DNA from: Bacteroidales bacterium
GTDB lineage: Bacteria; Bacteroidota; Bacteroidia; Bacteroidales; VadinHA17
NCBI GenBank assembly: GCA_003162595.1
Contig: PMNJ01000145.1
Coordinates: forward strand, 152-16,726
Direction: 5' to 3'
DNA length: 16,575 nt
Of the stretch, positions 8,380 to 15,124 are shown piece by piece. A program made the translations under genes and the position numbers. A model generated the notes under the pieces. It was not told the DNA's origin. It was given only the letters and a program-made list of their open reading frames with translations, and searched no databases. Each line of letters opens with the position of its first letter. Position 1 is the first letter of the stretch.

Positions 8380-8433
8380 GATAACTCATCTTGTTATCTG
8401 AAGTAAAATTAAATTAAATCATGATCTTATCAT
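8380..8433. promoter_or_regulatory. Palindromic sites in divergent promoter region
   Basis: The region between the oxidoreductase gene and GH105 contains GATAAC-n7-GTTATC (8380-8398), the perfect palindrome ATCATGAT (8418-8425) and the overlapping ATGAT-CTT-ATCAT (8421-8433). They lie just upstream of the minus-strand operon, where a dimeric regulator could bind. The sequence is AT-rich, so short palindromes can arise by chance. No regulator gene is in the window. Confidence 0.25.
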
Positions 8434-8505
8434 ATACAAATCCGGTGCTTTTTTTCTATTCCTCTTTCTTTAACTTTTTTTAACTTACCAATTATCTAAA
8501 TGATG

Positions 8506-8513
8506 TATATTTG
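8506..8513 (+). promoter_or_regulatory. Bacteroidota -7 promoter element for the GH105 operon
   Basis: TATATTTG matches TAnnTTTG exactly and ends 47 bp before ATG 8561, leaving a leader of about 40 nt. A -33 TTTG is not seen at the expected place. The position between divergent genes makes it a credible promoter. Confidence 0.5.
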
Positions 8514-8560
8514 ATTAGACAATAATATACAGATGATACAACCTACATTAAATTAAGAGT

Positions 8561-9700
8561 ATGAAAATGAATTCGATATTAAGATTAAGATTAACATTAA
8601 TCTGTGTCGTAGTTTTCCTTTATCCTTATAATGATTTCGGACAGAAAGTTAAGGAGAATTCTGACCTTAAACACTGGCCGGCAGGCTCTTCTCCTCAGGA
8701 GATAGGGAAACGTGTTGCAGAACATTACGTTATCAGACCGCTTCCTGATGCTCCCAGGAAAATAATCTATCCTGAAGTCTGCACCTGGTATGGTGCCCTT
8801 ACATTTGCCCAGCTGACAGGAGATAGTAAGCTGGTAACCAGGCTTGAAGAACGTTTCAACCCGTTGTTTGGAGCCGATTCGATTCTGATACCTGTGCCCA
8901 ATCATGTCGATAACACGGTTTTCGGTTCTGTTCCTCTGGAATTATATTTACTTACCAAAAATCTGAAATATCTTACTTTGGGCAGGAGAATAGCTGACAT
9001 ACAATGGGCACTTCCCGAAGGTATCGGTGCAACACCTGAGGCAATGATTTTTTACGAAAAGGGATATACTCCACAGACACGAATGTGGATCGATGACATG
9101 TATATGATAACCGCTGTACAGGTTCAGGCCTACCGGGCAACCGGCGACAAAAAATATATTGAAAGGGCAGCAAAGGAGATGGTGCTTTATCTCGATTCGC
9201 TGCAAAGACCAAATGGACTCTTTTTTCATGCTCAGGATGTTCCTTTCTTCTGGAGTCGTGGTAACGGATGGATGGCTGCAGGTATGAGCGAATTACTAAG
9301 TTCCCTCCCGGAAAATAATCCATACCGTCCGAGAATAATGGAGGGTTATAAGAAAATGATGGCATCACTTCTGAAGTACCAGTCTGAAAACGGTACCTGG
9401 AGACAATTGATCGATGAACCTGAATCATGGAACGAAACTTCCGGAACAGGAATGTTTGCCTTTGCAATGATCACAGGTGTGAAAAACGGGTGGCTCGATA
9501 AAAATATATATGGCGCTGCAGCACGTAAAGCCTGGCTAGGACTTATTTCCTACATTGACAAAAGCGATGACCTGCACGAGGTTTGTGAGGGTACCAATAA
9601 AAAGAATGACAGGCAATATTATTTCGACAGGAAACGGAATATCGGCGATTTGCATGGACAGGCGCCTGTGTTATGGTGCGCATCAGCTTTGTTGAGGTAG
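8561..9700 (+). CDS. GH105/GH88-type unsaturated glycuronyl hydrolase
   Basis: The enzyme should remove a 4,5-unsaturated uronic acid from oligosaccharides left by polysaccharide lyases (rhamnogalacturonan, arabinogalactan or similar), by hydrating the double bond. It has 379 residues with an (alpha/alpha)6-barrel pattern. Residues 1-27 look like a signal peptide (LTLICVVVFLYPYNDFGQ), so it is probably periplasmic. Key blocks seen are NHVDNTVFG (114-122, aspartate in the substrate site), RMWIDDMYM (174-182, catalytic aspartate), H223, FFWSRGNGWM (229-238) and the NETSGTGMFAFAM block (291-303). These match the YteR/GH105 layout better than GH88. Length is normal. ATG 8561 is chosen because the hydrophobic signal follows directly. 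It leads a plus-strand cluster, with the NT5C gene 21 bp downstream. The polymer source is an inference. Confidence 0.93.
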   Translation: MKMNSILRLRLTLICVVVFLYPYNDFGQKVKENSDLKHWPAGSSPQEIGKRVAEHYVIRPLPDAPRKIIYPEVCTWYGALTFAQLTGDSKLVTRLEERFNPLFGADSILIPVPNHVDNTVFGSVPLELYLLTKNLKYLTLGRRIADIQWALPEGIGATPEAMIFYEKGYTPQTRMWIDDMYMITAVQVQAYRATGDKKYIERAAKEMVLYLDSLQRPNGLFFHAQDVPFFWSRGNGWMAAGMSELLSSLPENNPYRPRIMEGYKKMMASLLKYQSENGTWRQLIDEPESWNETSGTGMFAFAMITGVKNGWLDKNIYGAAARKAWLGLISYIDKSDDLHEVCEGTNKKNDRQYYFDRKRNIGDLHGQAPVLWCASALLR

Positions 9701-9721
9701 AATATTCAGTATTTAAAAATC

Positions 9722-10243
9722 ATGAAGAGAATCCTGGTTGATATGGATGGAGTTCTGACAGATGTTTACACTCGCTTTTTTGAACTTTATGAAAAAGAAA
9801 CCGGATTGAGGAAAACTATGGAGGAGCTAATAGGGCTTAAAGAAGGTGAAGCATTTCCTGAACTGTTCCGATGGGTGGAAACTCCTGGTTTCTTCAGAAC
9901 TATGCCGGTAATGTCCGAAAGTCAGAGGGTCCTGAAATTACTGAATGAAGCTTACGAAATCATAGTCATTTCGATGGCAACTGAATTCCCTGTCAGCCTG
10001 ACTGACAAACAATTGTGGCTTAATGACAATTTCCCGTTTATAAGCTGGAAACAGGTTGTTTTCTGTGGTGACAAAAGTTTAATATCTGCAGATATGATGA
10101 TCGATGACCACTTTAAAAACCTCGACAATTTTGATGGTGAAACAATTATGTTCATCCAGCCACATAATATGAACGACACCTGTCATCATCATAAAACCGT
10201 TACGTTGTGGACAGATCTTGAAAAGCTTCTTTTACATCATTAA
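9722..10243 (+). CDS. NT5C-type 5'(3')-nucleotidase, HAD superfamily
   Basis: This 173-residue cytosolic protein belongs to the HAD superfamily and resembles 5'(3')-deoxyribonucleotidases of the NT5C type, which remove phosphate from nucleoside monophosphates. HAD motif I is VDMDGVLTD (6-14, nucleophile D7 and acid D9). Motif II is the serine in VISMA (S84), motif III is the lysine in FCGDKSLI (K118), and motif IV is MIDDHFKNLDNF (126-137). All catalytic positions are intact. It starts 21 bp after the GH105 stop and is probably in the same transcript. There is no signal peptide. Its presence in a glycan cluster is unusual; it might dephosphorylate another small substrate, since HAD specificity cannot be read from these motifs. 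Confidence 0.87.
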   Translation: MKRILVDMDGVLTDVYTRFFELYEKETGLRKTMEELIGLKEGEAFPELFRWVETPGFFRTMPVMSESQRVLKLLNEAYEIIVISMATEFPVSLTDKQLWLNDNFPFISWKQVVFCGDKSLISADMMIDDHFKNLDNFDGETIMFIQPHNMNDTCHHHKTVTLWTDLEKLLLHH

Positions 10244-10282
10244 TTTATATTCTGAATTCAGATCACCGGATTATAAATATTA

Positions 10283-10290
10283 TAACTTTG
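10283..10290 (+). promoter_or_regulatory. Possible -7 promoter element before the acyltransferase gene
   Basis: TAACTTTG matches TAnnTTTG exactly, 103 bp before ATG 10394, inside the 150-bp gap after the NT5C gene. It suggests that the acyltransferase gene has its own promoter as well as read-through from GH105. No -33 box is apparent. Confidence 0.35.
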
Positions 10291-10393
10291 GAGCATGGGG
10301 AACCTGGATTTTTAATAGATTTTATAAACCCTGTTCAATATTATTTGCAAATTGGTTTTTAACAAAACGATAACTATAAAATATCAAAAAAAA

Positions 10394-11515
10394 ATGGAAA
10401 ACGAAAACAAACCTGCTGTTAAACGATTATACTCACTAGATGCACTACGCGGATTCGATATGTTTTGGATCGCGGGTGGAGATGGAATATTTATTGGCCT
10501 GGCGACTCTTACCGGATGGCCCGTTTTTCAATGGTGGGCAGGTCAGCTTGAGCATGTTCCATGGCATGGATTCCATTTTGAGGATATGATCTTCCCTCTT
10601 TTCCTCTTTATTGCCGGAATATCTTTCGCCTTTTCCCTAACAAAGCGCACGGCAATGAATGACAGCCGCACCTCTATCTATAAACACGTTATCAGCCGAG
10701 GATTGATCCTGGTTCTTATTGGAATACTATATAATAATGGCGTCCGTTTTGATTTTGCTCATTTACGGTACGGAAGTGTTCTGGGAAGAATAGGTCTGGC
10801 ATGGATGTTTGCCTCACTTATCTTTATGAACACAAAATTAAATATGCGGATTGTCTGGTTCTGCGGACTTTTAATCGGTTACTGGGTTTTGCTGCTGCTA
10901 TTTCCTGCCCATGATCTTGGTTCCATGGATATTTTTTCACAGGAAGGGAATCTCACCAGTCATATCGATCGCCTTTTGATGCCCGGAAGACTTTACCTTG
11001 GGAATCACGATCCTGAAGGATTATTAAGTACTATCCCCGCCATCGGTACAGCTTTACTCGGAATGTTCACAGGAGAATTCCTGTTATCAAAATACCTGAA
11101 TGACAAACCCTTGCGCAAAGTACTATATATGGTTCTGGCAGCAATAACATTGATGATTATCGGGAAGATCTGGAATATTGCATTCCCGATCAATAAAAAC
11201 CTATGGACAAGCTCATTTGTATGCTTTGTAGGTGGACTGAGCCTTCTTCTGTTCTCAGTATTCTACCTTATTATTGATGTTTGGGGATATAAAAAATGGG
11301 CATTCTTTTTTGTAGTTATAGGGATGAATCCTATTACTATTTATCTTACAGAGAGAATTGTAAATTTCGGATCTGCAACAAAGTTTTTTTTCGGAGGTTT
11401 TACATCTATCATGCCGGAATCATGGGCGCCACTAATTGATGGAATCGGAGTAACGGCAATAGCATGGGTATTTCTTTATATACTTTACAAAAAGAAGATA
11501 TTTTTAAAGATTTGA
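10394..11515 (+). CDS. NagX/HGSNAT-like membrane acyltransferase (DUF5009 family)
   Basis: This 373-residue polytopic inner-membrane protein belongs to the NagX/heparan-alpha-glucosaminide N-acetyltransferase family, whose animal member moves acetyl groups across a membrane onto glucosamine. ATG 10394 is chosen because the next codons give the family start, R-LYSLDALRGFDMFWI; the frame extends upstream only to a TTG at 10352. Family blocks visible are HGFHFEDMIFPLFLFIAGIS (58-77, conserved H and D), the LGRIGLAWMFASL block, DPEGLLSTIPAIGTALLG and INKNLWTSSFVCFVGG. Many hydrophobic segments give roughly ten helices, and the C-terminus is lysine-rich and cytosolic. Bacterial members sit in sugar-utilisation clusters and their acceptors are largely unknown. 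It faces the serine hydrolase gene with only 7 bp between stop codons. Confidence 0.9.
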   Translation: MENENKPAVKRLYSLDALRGFDMFWIAGGDGIFIGLATLTGWPVFQWWAGQLEHVPWHGFHFEDMIFPLFLFIAGISFAFSLTKRTAMNDSRTSIYKHVISRGLILVLIGILYNNGVRFDFAHLRYGSVLGRIGLAWMFASLIFMNTKLNMRIVWFCGLLIGYWVLLLLFPAHDLGSMDIFSQEGNLTSHIDRLLMPGRLYLGNHDPEGLLSTIPAIGTALLGMFTGEFLLSKYLNDKPLRKVLYMVLAAITLMIIGKIWNIAFPINKNLWTSSFVCFVGGLSLLLFSVFYLIIDVWGYKKWAFFFVVIGMNPITIYLTERIVNFGSATKFFFGGFTSIMPESWAPLIDGIGVTAIAWVFLYILYKKKIFLKI

Positions 11516-11522
11516 TCTCCAG

Positions 11523-12788
11523 TTAGTCAGCCAATGCCTGATAAACCAGGGCTTTGAATTTATCCTGTATTTCAGAATGACTAAACGGGCTTTGTTGCAA
11601 AAATAACAGACAGACAAGCCGTTCCTTTGGATCGGCCCAATAAGTGGTAGCAAAATAACCACCCCAGGAAAACGATCCTTCCGATATTCCAAGTCTTTCC
11701 TGACCGCTGGCCGTTGTAATCTCAAAACCTAATCCGAACTTATCCCTGCCAAGATTAAGATCACCGATCTGATTCGTGGTCATTAAATCCACAGTACGCC
11801 TAGCCAGCAGTCTTTTCCCTTTATACTCTCCTTTGTTTAACAACATTTGCAGAAAAATTGCATAATCTTTTATAGTGGAACTCAGTCCGGCGCCACCGGA
11901 ATAATAAGTACCTTTAACCAGCGGATAATCAACAAACGAGCCCGGTGCGTTTACAAGGTGATGATTTTTATCTTCGGCTATGACTTTTACGAGTCTGTCA
12001 TGTTTTGAGGCAGGCAAATAAAAATAAGTGTCATTCATACCTAATGGTTCAAAAATATGCCTGTGAAAATAGTTGTCAAGATTTTCACCTGATAAAACTT
12101 CAACAAGATAGCCCAGAACATCAACATTTAATCCATAGGTAAATCTCTCTCCCGGCTGGTGGATTAGAGGTAATTTTCCGAGTGCTCTGATTTTGTCTCC
12201 AAGTACAATTTTATCACTCCCAAAACCTCCCGGGATTCCTGATTTTGAATAGATAGCTCTCATATTTCCGGAGCCGATGCCGGCATAATCAATTCCTGAA
12301 GTGTGGGTTAAGAGATCTCTTATTGTTATTTCACGATTTGCCGGAACAGTAGTATAGGTTGAGTCTTTTTCATTGAACTTATCAAGAACACCGGGATTAG
12401 CAAATTCAGGGATATATTTTGAGATCGGGTCATCTAAAAGAAATTTTCCTTCCTCAAATAACATCATTACTGCAACACTTGTAATAGCTTTGGTCTGGGA
12501 AGCGATACGAAAAATATCATCATTGTGCATTAACGACTTTGTTTCAACATTGCTGACCCCAAATGATTTATCATAAACAATTTTGCCATCACGTGCAATA
12601 AAACCAACTGCACCAGCTATCCATCCGCTGTCGATGCTTTGCTTAAGCATTTTATCGATGCGTATTAACCGGTCCTCAGAAACCCGGACCGAAATTGGTG
12701 AAGTCTCTTTAAGACCTGTAGCTTGTTTACACGAAAAGGCAATAATTATAATAAGACAAGCAACCTGAAGAATAAGAATTTTTTTCAT
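11523..12788 (-). CDS. Lipoprotein serine hydrolase (beta-lactamase/esterase superfamily)
   Basis: This 421-residue protein of the class C beta-lactamase/penicillin-binding superfamily is more likely an esterase or peptidase than a lactamase. The N-terminus MKKILILQVACLIIIIAFSC ends in a lipobox-like AFSC with C20, so it is probably lipidated. S97-Q-T-K100 is the SxxK catalytic pair. LTHTSGI (160-166), the tyrosine block FTYGLNVDVLG (216-226, Y218), GGAGLSSTIKDYA (298-310) and SWGGYFATTYWADP (374-387, WGG replacing KTG) follow in the order seen in EstB-like esterases. The upstream gene ends 78 bp earlier with no clear promoter in the gap, so both are probably co-transcribed. A sugar-ester substrate would fit the cluster, but this is inference. 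Confidence 0.92.
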   Translation of the reverse strand: MKKILILQVACLIIIIAFSCKQATGLKETSPISVRVSEDRLIRIDKMLKQSIDSGWIAGAVGFIARDGKIVYDKSFGVSNVETKSLMHNDDIFRIASQTKAITSVAVMMLFEEGKFLLDDPISKYIPEFANPGVLDKFNEKDSTYTTVPANREITIRDLLTHTSGIDYAGIGSGNMRAIYSKSGIPGGFGSDKIVLGDKIRALGKLPLIHQPGERFTYGLNVDVLGYLVEVLSGENLDNYFHRHIFEPLGMNDTYFYLPASKHDRLVKVIAEDKNHHLVNAPGSFVDYPLVKGTYYSGGAGLSSTIKDYAIFLQMLLNKGEYKGKRLLARRTVDLMTTNQIGDLNLGRDKFGLGFEITTASGQERLGISEGSFSWGGYFATTYWADPKERLVCLLFLQQSPFSHSEIQDKFKALVYQALAD

Positions 12789-12866
12789 ATTAGATTAATT
12801 TTATTGAGCGATTATATTTATAAGTAATCTCAGCTTCCTCTGAATGGAATCTGCGTTCTGCTGTCT

Positions 12867-13682
12867 CTAGTCTTTTATAGCACCATGTCTTTTTTTTGCA
12901 TAACTTAACAATAATTCCGTCAGGTTCTCAGCCGCCTTTCGGTTTTCAAAACTTTCCGGAAGCCGGTCGTGATCTATATATTCATTATAGATCCAGGGGT
13001 CACCTATTGCGAAAACATATCCCTTCCCATATCTGTTTTCTGCCATAAGAACTTTGCCCTTCTCGGTCAGAATAGCCTTTGCATTTCCTGAAATATTAAT
13101 GTCTGAAACCTCCTTAATATAGATTTTTGTTACTCCCCTAAAAAGCGGATGGTCAGGCAGGTCAGTACTGGCTCCCATTTCAAAATTATTTCCTGTCACA
13201 GGATGTAATGTAACATGGTTAAACGTCATACTAAACTGTTTCATCAGCTCATTGAGATGGGTAAACTCACAGTTTGGCCCATCATTTGCCAGGATTGCAA
13301 GAACGCCACCATCTTCAACCCAACTTTTTATACAGGTAATATCTTCGGGCATTAAATAATTTGGGGAGGGGTTTTCCGTTGTGGTATCAGGATCGACAAT
13401 AATATAGATATTGATTTTATTTAAAACACCGGCATCTGGTCTCCCAATGGTTGTTATTTTTGCTCCCCTGCCGGTAAAAATTTCACCCCACCTCGAATAT
13501 CCGCTGAACTCGGTGTCAGTCCAAAGATAATGATAAGGTTTTCCAGTTTTTGCATTCGTCTCATGGTTATACCAGTTATCCAACCCGACTACTGGTTGAG
13601 AAAATAGGTCCTGAACAAGGAATACTGGCAGAATAAGCGAAATGAATAAGAAATTCATTATTAAAACTTTTGGCTTTTCCAT
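12867..13682 (-). CDS. Secreted amidotransferase-like (DUF4350-type) domain protein
   Basis: This 271-residue exported protein starts at ATG 13682, backed by GGAAAAACT just upstream. A hydrophobic signal follows at 9-29. The mature part, about 30-263, resembles a class I glutamine amidotransferase-like alpha/beta fold: strand IYIIVDPDT (92-100), WVEDGGVLAILAND (121-134), GNNFEMG (164-170) and KGYVFAIGDPWIYNEY (220-235). The cysteine nucleophile elbow (GxCxG) of active amidotransferases is not seen; the only nearby cysteine, C138, lies in NDGPNCEFTHLNEL. The domain resembles C-terminal modules that, from memory, are fused to GH88/GH105 enzymes in this phylum, here as a separate gene. That suggests a carbohydrate-related role in the periplasm, perhaps non-catalytic. 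It precedes the serine hydrolase gene and is divergent from GH43. Confidence 0.75.
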   Translation of the reverse strand: MEKPKVLIMNFLFISLILPVFLVQDLFSQPVVGLDNWYNHETNAKTGKPYHYLWTDTEFSGYSRWGEIFTGRGAKITTIGRPDAGVLNKINIYIIVDPDTTTENPSPNYLMPEDITCIKSWVEDGGVLAILANDGPNCEFTHLNELMKQFSMTFNHVTLHPVTGNNFEMGASTDLPDHPLFRGVTKIYIKEVSDINISGNAKAILTEKGKVLMAENRYGKGYVFAIGDPWIYNEYIDHDRLPESFENRKAAENLTELLLSYAKKRHGAIKD

Positions 13683-13704
13683 AGTTTTTCCGTGGTTTAC
13701 TACT

Positions 13705-13712
13705 CAAAAATA
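13705..13712 (-). promoter_or_regulatory. Bacteroidota -7 promoter element for the amidotransferase-like gene
   Basis: On the minus strand the bases are TATTTTTG, an exact TAnnTTTG match 22 bp before ATG 13682. An ATTG about 23 bp further upstream (13736) could serve as a degenerate -33. The leader would be only about 15 nt. Confidence 0.45.
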
Positions 13713-13772
13713 TGAAACATTAATGATGATACAATGATATTCCAAAACATATCCCCGGATTATCTGAATAAT

Positions 13773-13780
13773 TATCTTTG
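13773..13780 (+). promoter_or_regulatory. Bacteroidota -7 promoter element for the GH43 operon
   Basis: TATCTTTG matches TAnnTTTG exactly and lies 143 bp before ATG 13924. If used, the leader of about 137 nt would contain the tandem 8-bp repeats and the hairpin at 13860-13877. No -33 box is clear. Confidence 0.4.
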
Positions 13781-13800
13781 TTACTAAGAACTGCATCTTT

Positions 13801-13832
13801 GAGTCTTGGAGTCTTGGAGTGCTGGAGTGCTG
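13801..13832. repeat. Four tandem 8-bp units
   Basis: GAGTCTTG, GAGTCTTG, GAGTGCTG and GAGTGCTG follow each other without gaps, two copies of each of two versions that differ at two positions. The tract lies in the divergent gap upstream of GH43, within its predicted leader. Similar GAGTCTTG-type tracts occur between genes in related genomes as far as I recall, which would make this a dispersed repeat. Confidence 0.8.
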
Positions 13833-13859
13833 AAATCGTATGAAAAAAACTCATTATTG

Positions 13860-13877
13860 TTTCCCACTTTTGGGAAA
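13860..13877 (+). other. Small hairpin in the GH43 leader
   Basis: TTTCCCA (13860-13866) and TGGGAAA (13871-13877) form a perfect 7-bp stem around the loop CTTT, about 47 bp before the GH43 ATG. The bases after it, AAGAGAAGGGG, resemble the repeat arms near 4860 and 5890, so it may be a fragment of that repeat family and not a regulator. Confidence 0.35.
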
Positions 13878-13923
13878 AAGAGAAGGGGTTAATAAATTGA
13901 ACCTGAACTAAATTGATAAAGAA

Positions 13924-15069
13924 ATGAAAAGCCTTAATAAAAAAACCGTTACTACAATTCCGATACTATTCTTCAGTCTCATAGTTTATTGCCAGGATTT
14001 AAACCACTCGTTTAGACCAGGGCAGATATGGCCGGATAATGAAGGCAGACATATTAATGCACACGGGGGCGGAATAATTTTTTATAACGACACCTATTAC
14101 TGGTTCGGAGAATACAGATTGCCACGATTGGAAAAAGACAAAAGTCATTATGGAGTCAGCTGTTACTCATCAAAAGATCTTCTTAACTGGAAGAATGAGG
14201 GACTTGCTTTAAAGGTTATTAATGATACTGCAAGTCTTCTTAATCCCGGATGCGTAATTGAACGCCCCAAAGTGGTCTTTAACAAAAAGACAGGAAAATT
14301 TGTAATGTGGTTTCATCACGAATTAAAAGGACAGGGATACAAAGCCGCCTTAACCGGTGTTGCCGTAAGCGACAATATAACAGGCCCATACAAATACATC
14401 AGGAGTTTGCGTCCCAACCCAGGTGTCTGGCCTCTGAATTTTCCTGATGAGTATAAAAAAGCCTCTGTAAAAGAAGGTGATCTTAAAAGCTGGTCTGAGG
14501 AGTGGAAACTTGCAGTCATGGAAGGATTATTCGTACGACGCGACTTTGAGGGTGGTCAGATGTCACGTGACATGACTATTTTTGTTGATAAAGATGGGAA
14601 AGCTTATCACGTCAATGCTGCTGAAGAGAATATGACACTTCATTTTTCAGAACTTACAGATGACTATCTCGATTTTACCGGAAGATATATCCGTGTTCTT
14701 CCCGGAGAATCGAATGAAGCACCGGCTCTCTTTTATTCCAAAGGCAGTTACTTTATGATTACCTCAGGCACAACCGGATGGAAGCCAAATCCTGCCCGTC
14801 TTGCTGTTTCCAAAAAGATTTTTGGGGAGTGGAAGTCAATCGGAAATCCCTGCAGGGGAACAGAGGATGAAAACAAAATCAGTTTTGGCTCCCAGAGTAC
14901 TCAGGTTCTTCCAATCGCCGGCAAAAAAAATGAATTCATCTTTATGGGTGACCGATGGATTCCGGATAATCTTGCAGAAAGCCGTCATATATGGTTGCCA
15001 ATTGAATGGGAAAAAGGAAATCCGGTCATAAAATGGTACCCTAACTGGAACCTGAGTAATTTGCAATGA
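13924..15069 (+). CDS. GH43 glycoside hydrolase, exo-beta-1,3-galactanase-like
   Basis: This 381-residue secreted five-bladed beta-propeller enzyme has its signal peptide at 1-24 (TIPILFFSLIVYCQ). It resembles GH43 subfamilies 24/34. The opening block INAHGGGIIFYNDTYYWFGE (44-63), VIERPKV (111-117, E113), MSRDMTIFVDKDGKAYH (213-229), SNEAPALFY (263-271, probable acid E265), TSGTTGW (280-286) and FGSQSTQV (321-328, Q324) follow in family order. In exo-beta-1,3-galactanases of GH43_24 a glutamine is reported in place of the usual aspartate base, and Q324 would fit; this match is from memory. The likely target is a galactan side chain of arabinogalactan or pectin. GATAAAGAA precedes the ATG as ribosome-binding region. 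The GH106-like gene follows after 55 bp. The exact subfamily is uncertain. Confidence 0.88.
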   Translation: MKSLNKKTVTTIPILFFSLIVYCQDLNHSFRPGQIWPDNEGRHINAHGGGIIFYNDTYYWFGEYRLPRLEKDKSHYGVSCYSSKDLLNWKNEGLALKVINDTASLLNPGCVIERPKVVFNKKTGKFVMWFHHELKGQGYKAALTGVAVSDNITGPYKYIRSLRPNPGVWPLNFPDEYKKASVKEGDLKSWSEEWKLAVMEGLFVRRDFEGGQMSRDMTIFVDKDGKAYHVNAAEENMTLHFSELTDDYLDFTGRYIRVLPGESNEAPALFYSKGSYFMITSGTTGWKPNPARLAVSKKIFGEWKSIGNPCRGTEDENKISFGSQSTQVLPIAGKKNEFIFMGDRWIPDNLAESRHIWLPIEWEKGNPVIKWYPNWNLSNLQ

Positions 15070-15095
15070 AATTTGGATTCTTATTATAATTAAGT

Positions 15096-15117
15096 TAGTT
15101 TTCATATCCGAAAACTA
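15096..15117 (+). other. Short hairpin between GH43 and GH106-like genes
   Basis: TAGTTTTC (15096-15103) and GAAAACTA (15110-15117) form a perfect 8-bp stem around ATATCC, ending 7 bp before ATG 15125. There is no T-run after it, so it is unlikely to terminate transcription. It could shape translation of the second gene or the stability of the transcript. Confidence 0.4.
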
Positions 15118-15124
15118 TAATCAT

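Noticed and set aside
8359..8450. Clear promoter for the oxidoreductase operon
   Set aside because: No exact TAnnTTTG is found on the minus strand here; a TTTG followed 20 bp later by TAATTTAA has two mismatches and was left uncalled.
8597..9467. Minus-strand ORFs of 93-164 residues opposite GH105
   Set aside because: They overlap a clear GH105 coding frame with intact motifs, and their protein sequence is low in typical features.
10352..10393. TTG at 10352 as the acyltransferase start
   Set aside because: ATG 10394 leads at once into the conserved LYSLDALRGFDM opening, and the extra residues lack family support.
13801..13832. CRISPR array
   Set aside because: The units are 8 bp and contiguous, without spacers.
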